Assembly: GCA_049602155.1 (NCBI GenBank)
Contig: JBMYRH010000044.1
Span: forward strand, 1-30,795
Length of the DNA: 30,795 nt
Reading direction: 5' to 3'
From: JBMYRH01 sp049602155
GTDB taxonomy: Bacteria > Myxococcota_A > UBA9042 > PHBI01 > JBMYRH01
Part shown: positions 1-8,340 of the stretch, one piece after another
How the letters are laid out: each line of letters opens with the position of its first letter
Position numbering within the stretch: the stretch's first letter is position 1
Notes under the pieces: generated by a model
What the model was told of the DNA's origin: nothing
The model's input: the letters and a program-made list of their open reading frames with translations, nothing else
Database searches by the model: none
Program-made: the position numbers and the translations under genes

Positions 1-341
1 TCGACGGCGTTGACGTTGACCGAGAAGCTCAGCCCCAGCTCCAAGCCGAGGTCCTCGAAGCGGTAGCTCCCTCGGACCCTCGTCAGGAGGTTCACGTAGG
101 GTCGCCCCGCCGGGCCAGGCGTCAGCGTTCCGGCGCCGATGGAGACCTCGGCGAGGACCGAGGCGCTGAAGGGCGAGTCAGCTGAGTCGTCTGCTGGGGC
201 CTCCTGCTCGGCGGTCTCTTCCGCGACGACCTCCTCCGCGACGACGGGGCTCACCTCAGGCTGAGGCGCATCAGGCACATCAGCATGGGCCGCGGTGCTC
301 ATTACGAGCGCCAGAGTGGTGGCTAAGAGGGCACGCATCAT
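1..341 (-). CDS. Exported protein, N-terminal part only (runs off left edge)
   Basis: The reverse strand is open from an ATG at 341 to the window edge, about 113 codons with no stop. The product starts with a Sec-type signal peptide: MMRA, a hydrophobic stretch, then an AHA-D cleavage site near residue 21. A low-complexity Glu/Ala/Val/Asp-rich segment follows (about residues 22-60). After that comes alternating sequence (SVLAEVSIGAGTL, LLTRVRGSYRF, LGLELGLSFSV) that looks like amphipathic strands of an outer-membrane barrel or a porin-like protein. The barrel reading is inference from texture only, since the C-terminus is missing. It is divergent from the oxidoreductase at 409, with 67 bp between the two starts. 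The second ATG at 338 is an equally possible start. No family is recognised. Confidence 0.7.
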   Translation of the reverse strand, partial: MMRALLATTLALVMSTAAHADVPDAPQPEVSPVVAEEVVAEETAEQEAPADDSADSPFSASVLAEVSIGAGTLTPGPAGRPYVNLLTRVRGSYRFEDLGLELGLSFSVNVNAV

Positions 342-408
342 GCTCTCAGCATGACACGATCTGCCCGGCAAGTCAGCGAGACCCTCGCTCCTGGGGGCAG
401 TGGCGCGT

Positions 409-2574
409 ATGCTGCCGCCCATGTTGTCTGTCGCCACATGCAGCCTCTGTGAAGCCCTCTGCGGACTCGAGATTGAGCACGACGCCGGCCAGGTGACCTC
501 TATCCGAGGCAACCCCCGCGACGTCTTGAGCCAGGGTCACATCTGCCCCAAAGCGACGGCGCTTCAGTCCTTGCATGAGGACCCCGATCGCCTCCGTCAG
601 CCGGTGCGTCGCGAGGGATCACGCTGGGTCGAGATCGCCTGGGAGACGGCGCTCGATGAGGCCGCCGAACGCTTGGCGAGTGTGCAGGCTCGCTACGGGC
701 GCGACGCCGTCGCCGTCTATGCCGGTAACCCCGTCGCGCACAACTATGCGAGCCTCTTGATGGGGCTCGTCTTCGCCCGGGCCCTCGGCTCCAAGAGCCG
801 CTTCTCGGCGACCTCGGTCGATCAGCTCCCTCACCAGTTCGCCGCCCTGAAGATGTTCGGGCACCAGCTCATGTTGCCCATCCCGGACATCGACCGCACC
901 TCGCTCATGATCGTCGTCGGGGGCAACCCTGCGGTGTCCAACGGGAGCTTGATGAGCGCGGGTGGCATCGTCCGTCGCCTCAAGGCGCTGCGAGAGCGGG
1001 GCGGGCGCTTGGTGGTCTGTGACCCACGGCGCACGGAGACCGCGAAGTTGGCGGACGCCCATCACTTTGTGCGCCCCGGGACAGACGCCTTGCTCTTCCT
1101 CGCGATGCTCCACGTGCTCTTCGCTGAGTCGCGCGTCGACGCCGGGCGCTGGCGGGGCTTCACCAAGGGCCTCGATGAGGTCGAGGGGCTCTGTCGGCCC
1201 TACCCACCGGAGCGGATCAGCGCGGCGGTCGGGGTGTCTGCGGAGGCCATCACCGCCCTAGCCCGTGAGCTCGCGGACGCGCCCTCAGCCTGCGTCTACA
1301 CCCGCCTTGGCGCCTGTGCGCAGCGCTTCGGTGGCCTCTCGGTGTGGCTCGGCAATGTCCTCAACCTCGTGACGGGCAACCTGGATCGGCCGGGCGGGAT
1401 GATGTTCACCTCGCCGGCGGTCGACCTCGTGGGGTTGAGCGCGTCCAATGGCCAGAGTGGCAGCTATGGCCGTCGCCGGACGCGTGTGCGGGGCTTGCCG
1501 GAGTTCGGCGGAGAGTACCCTGCCTCAACGCTCGCTGAGGAGATCGACACGCCGGGGGAGGGGCAGATCCGGGCGCTCGTCACGTTAGCGGGCAACCCGG
1601 TCATCTCGACCCCGAACGGTGAGCGCTTGGCGCGCGCCATCGACTCCTTGGACACGCTCATCAGCTTGGACATGTACAAGACCGCGACGAGCCGCCGCGC
1701 GGACCTCATCTTGCCGGCCTGCTCGCCGCTTGAGCGGGACCATTACGGGCTGGCGTTTCAGGCGCTCGCGGTGCGCGACATCGTGAAGTACAGCCCGCCG
1801 GTCTTTCAGCGCCCGGATGGGGGCAAAGACGATTGGGAGATCTTGTGCGAGCTGAGCGACCGACTGGGCCGCTTCCCTGGGGCGCCGAAGGTGCCCGCGG
1901 CGCTGAAGGTCGCGCGGCGGCTTGGCCCCAAGCGCCTCCTCGATCTCTTGCTCAAGACCGGGGAGCACGGCCGTTGGCGTCACCCGATGAGCGGCAAGCG
2001 CCTTAGCCTCAAGGCGCTCATCGACACCCCTGACGGCGTCGACCTTGGACCGCTGAAGCCCGGCTTGCCCGAGCGTCTGCGGACAGCGTCGGGCCAAATC
2101 GAGCTCATCTTCCCTGCCCTGAGCGGCGACATCGCGCGCCTCGATGCGACCCTGGAGGCGGGCGAATGGGGCACAGAGCAGCTCCACCTCATCGGTCGCC
2201 GTCAGCTGCGCAGCAACAATTCCTGGCTCCACAACGCGCCCAAGATGGTCAGCGGCCGGCCGCGCTGCACGCTCTTGGTTCACCCCACGGACGCAGGCGT
2301 GCGCCAGATCACCCCCGGAGACCTCGTGGAGGTGACCTCGCGGGTCGGCAAGATCGTCGTCACTGCGCAGCTCGATGACGACATGATGCCCGGGGTCATA
2401 AGCCTCCCGCATGGGTGGGGACACAAGCGCAAGGGCGCCGAGCTCTCGGTCGCGAATACGACCGGCGGTGAGAGCGTCAATGACCTGACCGATGAGTCAT
2501 TCCTCGATGAGCTCACTGGAAACGCAGGCCTCAACGGCGTCCCCGTGACCCTCCGACTTCACCTGCCGTCCTGA
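409..2574 (+). CDS. Molybdopterin-dependent oxidoreductase, 4Fe-4S type
   Basis: About 721 residues of the DMSO-reductase/formate dehydrogenase superfamily (bis-MGD cofactor). The N-terminal MopFeS4 site is Cys11-x2-Cys14-x3-Cys18-x27-Cys46, followed by PKATALQ. The central molybdopterin domain includes 'IVVGGNPAVSNG' and 'LAGNPVIS'. The C-terminal molydop-binding domain (about residues 590-721) contains 'VHPTDAG' and 'GDLVEVTS'. Aligning 'TSVDQLP' by eye with the FdhF segment around Sec140 puts Asp138 at the Mo-ligand position, so it lacks the Cys/Sec of formate dehydrogenases. The substrate is unknown. No Tat motif is seen, so it is probably cytoplasmic. The start is uncertain: GTG at 400, ATG at 409 (about 11 nt after a GGGGG run) or ATG at 421 are all in frame and precede the Fe-S site. 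No electron-transfer subunit is adjacent. Confidence 0.93.
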   Translation: MLPPMLSVATCSLCEALCGLEIEHDAGQVTSIRGNPRDVLSQGHICPKATALQSLHEDPDRLRQPVRREGSRWVEIAWETALDEAAERLASVQARYGRDAVAVYAGNPVAHNYASLLMGLVFARALGSKSRFSATSVDQLPHQFAALKMFGHQLMLPIPDIDRTSLMIVVGGNPAVSNGSLMSAGGIVRRLKALRERGGRLVVCDPRRTETAKLADAHHFVRPGTDALLFLAMLHVLFAESRVDAGRWRGFTKGLDEVEGLCRPYPPERISAAVGVSAEAITALARELADAPSACVYTRLGACAQRFGGLSVWLGNVLNLVTGNLDRPGGMMFTSPAVDLVGLSASNGQSGSYGRRRTRVRGLPEFGGEYPASTLAEEIDTPGEGQIRALVTLAGNPVISTPNGERLARAIDSLDTLISLDMYKTATSRRADLILPACSPLERDHYGLAFQALAVRDIVKYSPPVFQRPDGGKDDWEILCELSDRLGRFPGAPKVPAALKVARRLGPKRLLDLLLKTGEHGRWRHPMSGKRLSLKALIDTPDGVDLGPLKPGLPERLRTASGQIELIFPALSGDIARLDATLEAGEWGTEQLHLIGRRQLRSNNSWLHNAPKMVSGRPRCTLLVHPTDAGVRQITPGDLVEVTSRVGKIVVTAQLDDDMMPGVISLPHGWGHKRKGAELSVANTTGGESVNDLTDESFLDELTGNAGLNGVPVTLRLHLPS

Positions 2575-2592
2575 AGAAGGTGTCTTCCTTCT
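2575..2592 (+). terminator. Short hairpin after the oxidoreductase stop codon
   Basis: Inverted repeat AGAAGG / CCTTCT with a 6-nt loop (tgtctt), starting right after the TGA at 2572-2574. No T-tract follows, so intrinsic termination is doubtful. It could be a weak attenuator or chance. Confidence 0.22.
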
Positions 2593-2652
2593 GCCCATCA
2601 GGGGCACGTTTGAGGTACAGAGGGGGGGAGACAGACTCGGGGACGTGAGCGC

Positions 2653-3279
2653 ATGGACGACGTAGCGTGGTGGTTGCAGGGGATAGGCTATCTCGGCTCA
2701 GGCCTCATCGCGCTCTCCTTCAGCATGAGCAACCTGCGCACTCTGCGCCGGATTAACCTCGTCGGTGCGTCTGTCTTCGCGACCTACGGTGTGCTGATCA
2801 ACGCGTGGCCGGTGGTCGCGCTCAACAGCTACATCGTCCTAACTGACATCTGGTACCTGCACCGCCTTAACCGTCAGCGCGACTACTTTTCGTTGCTCGC
2901 GATTTCGCAGACGGGCTCGACCTATATGACGCGCTTTCTGGCCTTCCATGCTGAAGAGATCGGTCGGATCTTCCCTGCGTTTGACACCCAGGGGGCGGAC
3001 TTCAAGGGGTGGTGGATTTTGAGGGATCTCCAGCCGGTGGGGCTCTTTGTGCACCGCGCGGTCGGTGAGGGCCACGAAGAGATCACCTGTGACTTCGTCA
3101 TCCCCGCGTATCGGGATCTGAAGACGGCGCAGTGGTTCTTCGAGCACGGCGTCGGTCAGCTCAGGGAGACGGGCACGCGAGCGCTGTTGACCGCGAGCCA
3201 GGACCCGGGTCATCAGCGCTACCTGAGCCGCATGGGGTTCACGGCCTCTCGCGACGGTGTGTATCGCATGGATCTCTGA
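2653..3279 (+). CDS. YgjV-like membrane protein with GNAT-like C-terminus
   Basis: 208 residues. The N-terminal part (about 8-72) has three hydrophobic segments in the arrangement of YgjV-type small inner-membrane proteins: 'GYLGSGLIALSFSMSNLRTLRRINLVG', then 'FATYGVLINAWPVVALNSYIVLTDIWYL', with a basic loop between helices 1 and 2. I list these in fragments; the match is by pattern memory. The C-terminal soluble half (about 110-208) looks like a degenerate acetyltransferase (GNAT) fold: 'CDFVIPAYRDLKTAQWFF' followed by 'HQRYLSRMGF', a typical GNAT closing segment. The acetyl-CoA pyrophosphate loop is not obvious, so catalysis is doubtful. It lies between two molybdoenzyme genes on the same strand but with 78- and 156-bp gaps, so an operon is not certain. 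Function unknown. Confidence 0.8.
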   Translation: MDDVAWWLQGIGYLGSGLIALSFSMSNLRTLRRINLVGASVFATYGVLINAWPVVALNSYIVLTDIWYLHRLNRQRDYFSLLAISQTGSTYMTRFLAFHAEEIGRIFPAFDTQGADFKGWWILRDLQPVGLFVHRAVGEGHEEITCDFVIPAYRDLKTAQWFFEHGVGQLRETGTRALLTASQDPGHQRYLSRMGFTASRDGVYRMDL

Positions 3280-3435
3280 GGGGCGCGTGGTCGAGAGGCT
3301 GAGACCTTCTCAGGGGGAGATCGAGGGACGGATGGGCGCATCACGGTCTCCTGTGCGAATATGGACAAGATCACGGTCCACTGACACCGTCGAAGCAGGC
3401 GGTTCGCGCCGAATGATCCGGGAGAATCGCCCTCG

Positions 3436-5736
3436 ATGTCTAACTCAGATGGAAAACCCGACGCCGCTCTAAAGCTGGTCCCTCATAAAGGGGCCGCAGC
3501 GGGGTTTGGTGCCATCTCTCAGACGATGAAGCACGCGGCCCGCGAGATGGGCATGTGGCGAGGCACGAAGCTCCTCCTCCAGGTCAACCAACAAGAGGGC
3601 TTTGATTGCCCTGGGTGTGCGTGGCCGGATCCCGCTCACCGCACGACCACGGAGTTCTGCGAGAACGGCGCGAAGGCGGTCGCTGAGGAGGCGATGCGCG
3701 CCCGAGTGACCCGTGAATTCTTCGCGAAGCACAGCGTTGAGGAGCTCCAGGGGTGGTCCGATATGGCGCTCGGCAAGGCAGGGCGCCTCACGGAGCCGAT
3801 GGTCTTACGGGGGCGGACGGGGCACTACGAGCCCATCACCTGGGACGCCGCGATGGTGCTCATCGGTGAGGCGCTCGCCGGCCTTGATTCACCGCACAGA
3901 GCAGCGTTTTACACGTCGGGGCGGACCAGCAACGAGGCCGCGTTCCTTTACCAGCTCTTTGCCCGCGAGTACGGCACGAACAACCTGCCGGACTGCTCGA
4001 ACATGTGCCACGAGTCCTCGGGCGTTGGCCTGTCTGAGGTCATCGGGATCGGCAAAGGGACGGTGCAGCTCGAGGACTTCGAGCAGGCCGAGGCGATCTT
4101 CGTCATCGGCCAGAACCCGGGGACAAACCACCCGCGGATGCTGACATCACTGCAGGCGGCGTCTCGAAATGGCGCGGCGATCGTGGCGGTCAACCCGCTG
4201 GAGGAGCCAGCGCTTAGGCGCTTTAAGCACCCCCAAGAGGTGATGGGGCTCCTGGGCTCCGGGACGCCTATCGCCACCCACTACCTGAAGGTCCGTGTGG
4301 GGGGCGATGCGGCTTTGCTTCAAGGGATCGCCAAGGCGGTGCTGGTGCTCGAGGCCGCCCGCCCGGGTGAGGTGCTCGACCACGCGTTCATCGAGACGCA
4401 CTGCGTCGGCTTTGAGGACTACGCGGCGAGCATCGCTGCCCTGCCGTGGGGGCGCATCGTTGAGGACTCGGGCATCGGTCAGGCCGAGATTGAGGCCATC
4501 GCGGAGGTCTACGCCGCGTCCAAGGCGACCATCATCTGCTGGGCCATGGGGTTGACCCAGCATCGCCATGGGGTGATGAACATTCAGGAGTGCGTGAACC
4601 TGCTGCTGCTCAAGGGCAACCTGGGAAAGCCCGGCGCCGGCGCTTGCCCGGTCCGCGGGCACTCCAACGTACAGGGCGACCGTACGATGGGCATCTGGGA
4701 CCGGCCCAGCGCAGGCTTCATCGATCGACTGTCGTCAGTCGTTGGCTTCGAGGCCCCCAAGGCCCATGGCTACAACGTGGTGGAGGCGCTGGAGGCGATG
4801 CTCACCGACGACGTTGAGGTCTTCGTGGCCATGGGGGGCAACCTCGTGGGCGCGGCGCCCGACACGCCGCGCACTGCCAAGGCTGTGGGCCGCTGTCGAT
4901 TGACGGTCCACGTCTCGACCAAGCTCAACCGCTCGCATGTCGCTCCAGGTGAGGTGTCGCTGATCCTCCCTTGTTTAGGCAGGACTGAGCGGGATCTCCA
5001 GGGGGGAGAGCCTCAGTTCGTCACCGTCGAGAACTCGATGGGGATCGTGCATCGGTCGCAGGGGAAGCTCGATCCGGCGTCGCCTCAGCTCCTGAGTGAG
5101 CCGGACATCGTCGCGCGGATGGCGCGGGCGACGCTCGGAGAGGCGAGCGTGGTGGACTGGGAGACGCTCGGCGGGAGCTACGACGCTATCCGAGACTTGG
5201 TCGAGGCGGTGATCCCAGGGTTTGATGACTACAACGCCCGTGTCCGCCAACCCAACGGCTTCATGCTCCCTAACGGGGTCCGTGAGCGTCAGTGGGCCAC
5301 GGCGAGCGGTCGGGCGCACTTCACGTGTCACACCCTGCCAGACCTGTCGCTCGGGCCTGGGCAGCTGGTCATGATCACCGTGCGCAGTCATGACCAATAC
5401 AACACGACCATCTACGGCCTCGATGATCGCTATCGGGGCGTCTTGGGTGAGCGACGTGTCGTCTTTATGCACGCGAAGGATATGGAAGAGCGCGGCATCG
5501 CCTCACGCTCGCGTGTCGACATTCAGAGCCACTTCCAGGGGGAGGTTCGAGAGGTCCACGGGTTCTTGGCGGTCCCTCACGAGCTCCCTCGAGGCACCAT
5601 CGCGACGTACTTCCCCGAGGCGAACCCCTTGGTCCCCCTCGGGAGCTACGCGGACAAGAGCTACACGCCGACCTCGAAGTACGTCGTCGTCACGGTGTGC
5701 CCAGGGCGCCCTCAAGGCGCCTCTCCATCTGCGTAG
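3436..5736 (+). CDS. FdhF/YdeP family molybdopterin oxidoreductase
   Basis: 766 residues, about the length of E. coli YdeP (759). It belongs to the FdhF/YdeP branch of bis-MGD oxidoreductases. Near the N-terminus 'FDCPGCAWPDP' (Cys58, Cys61) replaces the four-Cys 4Fe-4S site of true formate dehydrogenases, so a cluster is unlikely. The molybdenum-ligand region reads 'DCSNMCHESSG', with Cys191 aligned to the Sec/Cys ligand of FDH-H. Other superfamily signatures are 'FVIGQNPGTNHPRML', 'LLKGNLGKPGAGACPVRGHSNVQGDR' (in two pieces), and 'FVAMGGNLVGAAPDTP'. The C-terminal molydop-binding domain begins near 'MITVRSHDQYNTT'. YdeP is linked to acid resistance in E. coli, but the substrate is unknown. 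The ATG at 3436 is preceded by GGGAGA about 11 nt upstream. No fdhD or mob genes are in view. Confidence 0.93.
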   Translation: MSNSDGKPDAALKLVPHKGAAAGFGAISQTMKHAAREMGMWRGTKLLLQVNQQEGFDCPGCAWPDPAHRTTTEFCENGAKAVAEEAMRARVTREFFAKHSVEELQGWSDMALGKAGRLTEPMVLRGRTGHYEPITWDAAMVLIGEALAGLDSPHRAAFYTSGRTSNEAAFLYQLFAREYGTNNLPDCSNMCHESSGVGLSEVIGIGKGTVQLEDFEQAEAIFVIGQNPGTNHPRMLTSLQAASRNGAAIVAVNPLEEPALRRFKHPQEVMGLLGSGTPIATHYLKVRVGGDAALLQGIAKAVLVLEAARPGEVLDHAFIETHCVGFEDYAASIAALPWGRIVEDSGIGQAEIEAIAEVYAASKATIICWAMGLTQHRHGVMNIQECVNLLLLKGNLGKPGAGACPVRGHSNVQGDRTMGIWDRPSAGFIDRLSSVVGFEAPKAHGYNVVEALEAMLTDDVEVFVAMGGNLVGAAPDTPRTAKAVGRCRLTVHVSTKLNRSHVAPGEVSLILPCLGRTERDLQGGEPQFVTVENSMGIVHRSQGKLDPASPQLLSEPDIVARMARATLGEASVVDWETLGGSYDAIRDLVEAVIPGFDDYNARVRQPNGFMLPNGVRERQWATASGRAHFTCHTLPDLSLGPGQLVMITVRSHDQYNTTIYGLDDRYRGVLGERRVVFMHAKDMEERGIASRSRVDIQSHFQGEVREVHGFLAVPHELPRGTIATYFPEANPLVPLGSYADKSYTPTSKYVVVTVCPGRPQGASPSA

Positions 5737-5809
5737 GGACCAGAGCCCATCGCATCGCGCGGCGTTCGGCCCCAGGCTTATCCACGAGCTGCGGGGACTG
5801 AGGGTTGTC

Positions 5810-5837
5810 TTGACACCACGCCAGCGGCGGCTTTAGG
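5810..5837 (+). promoter_or_regulatory. Possible sigma70-like promoter for the 5917-8333 pair
   Basis: A perfect -35 hexamer TTGACA (5810-5815) with a 16-bp spacer leads to a poor -10 (TTTAGG, 3 of 6 matches). It lies about 75 bp upstream of the ATG at 5917. Only the -35 is convincing, so this is weak support. Confidence 0.22.
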
Positions 5838-5916
5838 TGCGGCGTCCGACCGGGGTGCTCCTGAGTTCCCCATGTCGAAAGGCCACAATGTCTCGTCCGT
5901 GCGGTGCTGATAGAGG

Positions 5917-7383
5917 ATGACAGTCGACCAACCAGAAGTCGCTGACCCGATGGGGGATGTCACGGGGGAGTCCCGCTGGCTGTGGCTCCCTGTGGCGGCC
6001 TGGGTCGTCAGCCTCGCCTGCGCACTGGCCCTGACGCCGACCCTCGATGACTGGTGGGCTGCGACGCCCCTGACCCGGTTTGATGGATCGGCGTTCCTCC
6101 CGAGCGTGTTCTGGCGCCCCTTTGAGATCGCGCTCCGCTTCGCGGTCGGGGCCTGGCCGGCGAGTTACCCGTGGGCGATGCACCTCGTGGTGATGTTAGG
6201 TCACGGGCTCGCCGCTTGGCTCCTGGTCAAGCTTGGGCTTCGTTTTACACGGTCTCGCGTCACAGCGTCGTGGCTGGCGACCCTCTTCATCATCTCCCCC
6301 GCGGTGATGATGGCCGCGTGGTCACTCGACTCTGCGAACCAGACCTGGTCGACGGCGTGCGGTCTCGGCGCGCTCTGGTGGCGCCTCAAGGAGCCCGATC
6401 GCGCCCTCGGCCCCTGGCTCATCTGGTGTGTGCTCGCGCTCTTTTGGAAGGAGAGCGGCGCAGCGTGGTTCATCGCGGCGCCGTTGATGACCGAGGGGCT
6501 CTTGGTCTTGGACGGGCGCCTTGAGCGACCTCGGATCGCGGGCGCGCTGAAGGCCGTGGGGCTCGGCCTCTTGCTATTGGCGCTCTACTTCGTGGTGCGA
6601 AAGGCGCTCGCGGTGGATGGGACCATCACCGCCCGCGAGGGTCGCTACGCGCTTAACCTCTCATTGGTGACGACCATCAAGCATGTCCTCATGCTCCTCG
6701 GCGCTGCGTGGTCGACTGTGGAGACGGTCGCGGCGGTCTCTGTGATGGATCGTGAGGTGTGGGTGAGCGCGTTGACGGGGGCGCTCGGGGTCCCCTTGCT
6801 CGTCCTCGCGCTTTGGCATGGTCGCTTGAGGATGCCGACGATCGCCTTCGCCTGCTGTGTGCTCGGCGCGGGGGCGCTCATGGGGCCGCACGCTATCTTT
6901 GGCCGCGTCAGTGAGATGCACACACACCCTTTGCTCGCGGCGACCCTGATCATCTTCGGGGTCATCGTGGACGGCGCGGCGCTCCGTGGCACGTTGGGTC
7001 GCGTCGCGCTTGGGCTGTGGGTTGTGGGTGCGCTGGGGGCCACCGGGCACAAGTACACGACCTGGGTGGCGACCTGTCAGGGCGCCGAGCAGGTCCGCGC
7101 GACGCTCTCCGCACAATGGGAGGGTCCACCGGTCCACAACGTCTGCACCGTGTGGCGTGAGGAGCGACCCCAGGGCTACGCGACCTTCTCAGCGGGTCAT
7201 TACGAGGCGGCGGGGAGCGGCCGGGCGCTGATGGCGGACTGGGGCTGGGACCCAGACTTCGACACGGTCATGACCTACGACGTCGCCAAGTGCCCCGAGC
7301 CATGGACACAGGCAGTTATTCGATTTGACGAGGTCTCGGGTCCGACGATCGAGCGCGTGGCGCATCGCGAGGTGGCCCCATGA
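5917..7383 (+). CDS. Polytopic GT-C-like membrane protein
   Basis: 488 residues with roughly nine or ten hydrophobic segments between residues 20 and 375, then a soluble tail of about 110 residues. The layout resembles GT-C glycosyltransferases (lipid-linked sugar donors, catalytic loop outside the membrane). An acidic pair 'LDDWW' (Asp44-Asp45) lies just after the first helix, where GT-C enzymes keep catalytic carboxylates. It is followed by 'VFWRPF' and, further on, 'SLDSANQTW' and 'FWKESG'. These motifs recur in uncharacterised bacterial GT39/GT-C-type proteins, so donor and acceptor cannot be named. The ATG at 5917 follows an AGAGG immediately upstream. The stop overlaps the start of the next gene (ATGA, 7380-7383), implying co-translation with a putative lipid-handling membrane protein. 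Confidence 0.72.
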   Translation: MTVDQPEVADPMGDVTGESRWLWLPVAAWVVSLACALALTPTLDDWWAATPLTRFDGSAFLPSVFWRPFEIALRFAVGAWPASYPWAMHLVVMLGHGLAAWLLVKLGLRFTRSRVTASWLATLFIISPAVMMAAWSLDSANQTWSTACGLGALWWRLKEPDRALGPWLIWCVLALFWKESGAAWFIAAPLMTEGLLVLDGRLERPRIAGALKAVGLGLLLLALYFVVRKALAVDGTITAREGRYALNLSLVTTIKHVLMLLGAAWSTVETVAAVSVMDREVWVSALTGALGVPLLVLALWHGRLRMPTIAFACCVLGAGALMGPHAIFGRVSEMHTHPLLAATLIIFGVIVDGAALRGTLGRVALGLWVVGALGATGHKYTTWVATCQGAEQVRATLSAQWEGPPVHNVCTVWREERPQGYATFSAGHYEAAGSGRALMADWGWDPDFDTVMTYDVAKCPEPWTQAVIRFDEVSGPTIERVAHREVAP

Positions 7384-8333
7384 GCGGCTTGACGCGAGGT
7401 GTCGTCGTCGGGGTGATCTTGGGTTGCGCTGTCGGTATCGGGTTGATGGCCTATGGTGACATCTCCGCGCTGTCAGAGGTCTTCGGCAGCTTCAACGGCG
7501 GCGCCTTTGTCGCGGCGCTTGGGTTGTCGTTCTTCGGCTACCTCGTGCGCATCGTGAAGTGGGAGGCGTACCTGCGGCGCCTCGATATTCGCCTACCGCG
7601 GTGGGAGAGCGCGCTCTGCAGCTTCTCGGGGATGATCGGCAGCATCACGCCAGCAGGGGCGGGTTCGGTGCTGAAGAGCTTCTTGCTCCGGGAGGCCTAC
7701 GGCACGCCCGTGGCGCGCTCCGCGCCGATCGTGGTCGCTGAGCGGCTCACAGATCTCCTCGCCCTGCTCATCTTGTCGACGATTGGCGTCGCTGGGAGCG
7801 GCTACGGGTGGCCGACGATCGTCATCGGCGCTGGCCTGGTCCTCTCGATCGTCGCGGTCTTCGCGTGGCCCGCCGGGGGCAAGTTCGCGATCGGCCTCTG
7901 CGCGCGCGTCCCTGTCCTCTCGAAGCTCGCCCCGCGCCTCGAGGAGGCCCGCCACGCGATGCAGCAGCTCGTCGGCATCAAGGTGCTGACCGTGACCCTC
8001 GGCCTCTCCCTTGTCGCCTGGGCGGGAGAGTGTGTTGGGGCCTGGCTTATCTTGAATGGCCTACCCGGGATGTCTCCGACCCTTGAGCAGGCCACCTTCG
8101 TCTACGCGTTCTCGACCGTGGCAGGGGCGCTCTCGATGCTCCCCGGTGGGTTGATAGCCGCCGAGGGCTCGATGATCGTGCTGCTCGGCATCACGGCGAG
8201 CATTCAAGCGAGCCCTGAGGTCGCCACCGCTGGGACGCTGATGATGCGCTTCGCCACCCTGTGGTTTGGGGTGCCTTTGGGCATCATGGCGTTGGTGATG
8301 TTCCGCCGCCGCATTGGTCGCTCTGACGGCTAA
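7380..8333 (+). CDS. LPG_synthase_TM / UPF0104 family membrane protein
   Basis: 317 residues, about eight transmembrane segments, matching the transmembrane domain family found in MprF N-termini and stand-alone AglD-like proteins. Family signatures are visible: 'SFFGYLVRIVKWEAYLRRL' after the second helix, 'GSITPAGAGSVLKSFLL' and 'VAERLTDLLALLIL', followed by 'YAFSTVAGALSMLPGGLIAAEGS' in the C-terminal half (quoted in pieces). MprF members move lipids across the inner membrane, while stand-alone members are often next to glycosyltransferases, as here. The 4-bp overlap with the upstream GT-C-like gene suggests the two act together in making or moving a lipid-linked glycan. That role is inference. 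Its stop codon is 7 bp from the stop of the convergent lipoprotein gene. Confidence 0.85.
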   Translation: MSGLTRGVVVGVILGCAVGIGLMAYGDISALSEVFGSFNGGAFVAALGLSFFGYLVRIVKWEAYLRRLDIRLPRWESALCSFSGMIGSITPAGAGSVLKSFLLREAYGTPVARSAPIVVAERLTDLLALLILSTIGVAGSGYGWPTIVIGAGLVLSIVAVFAWPAGGKFAIGLCARVPVLSKLAPRLEEARHAMQQLVGIKVLTVTLGLSLVAWAGECVGAWLILNGLPGMSPTLEQATFVYAFSTVAGALSMLPGGLIAAEGSMIVLLGITASIQASPEVATAGTLMMRFATLWFGVPLGIMALVMFRRRIGRSDG

Positions 8334-8340
8334 GTCAGGC

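Noticed and set aside
1585..2424. 279-codon open frame antisense to the first molybdoenzyme
   Set aside because: It is complementary to a strongly recognisable enzyme, has an Arg/Ala-rich composition with no domain, and is typical of high-GC antisense frames.
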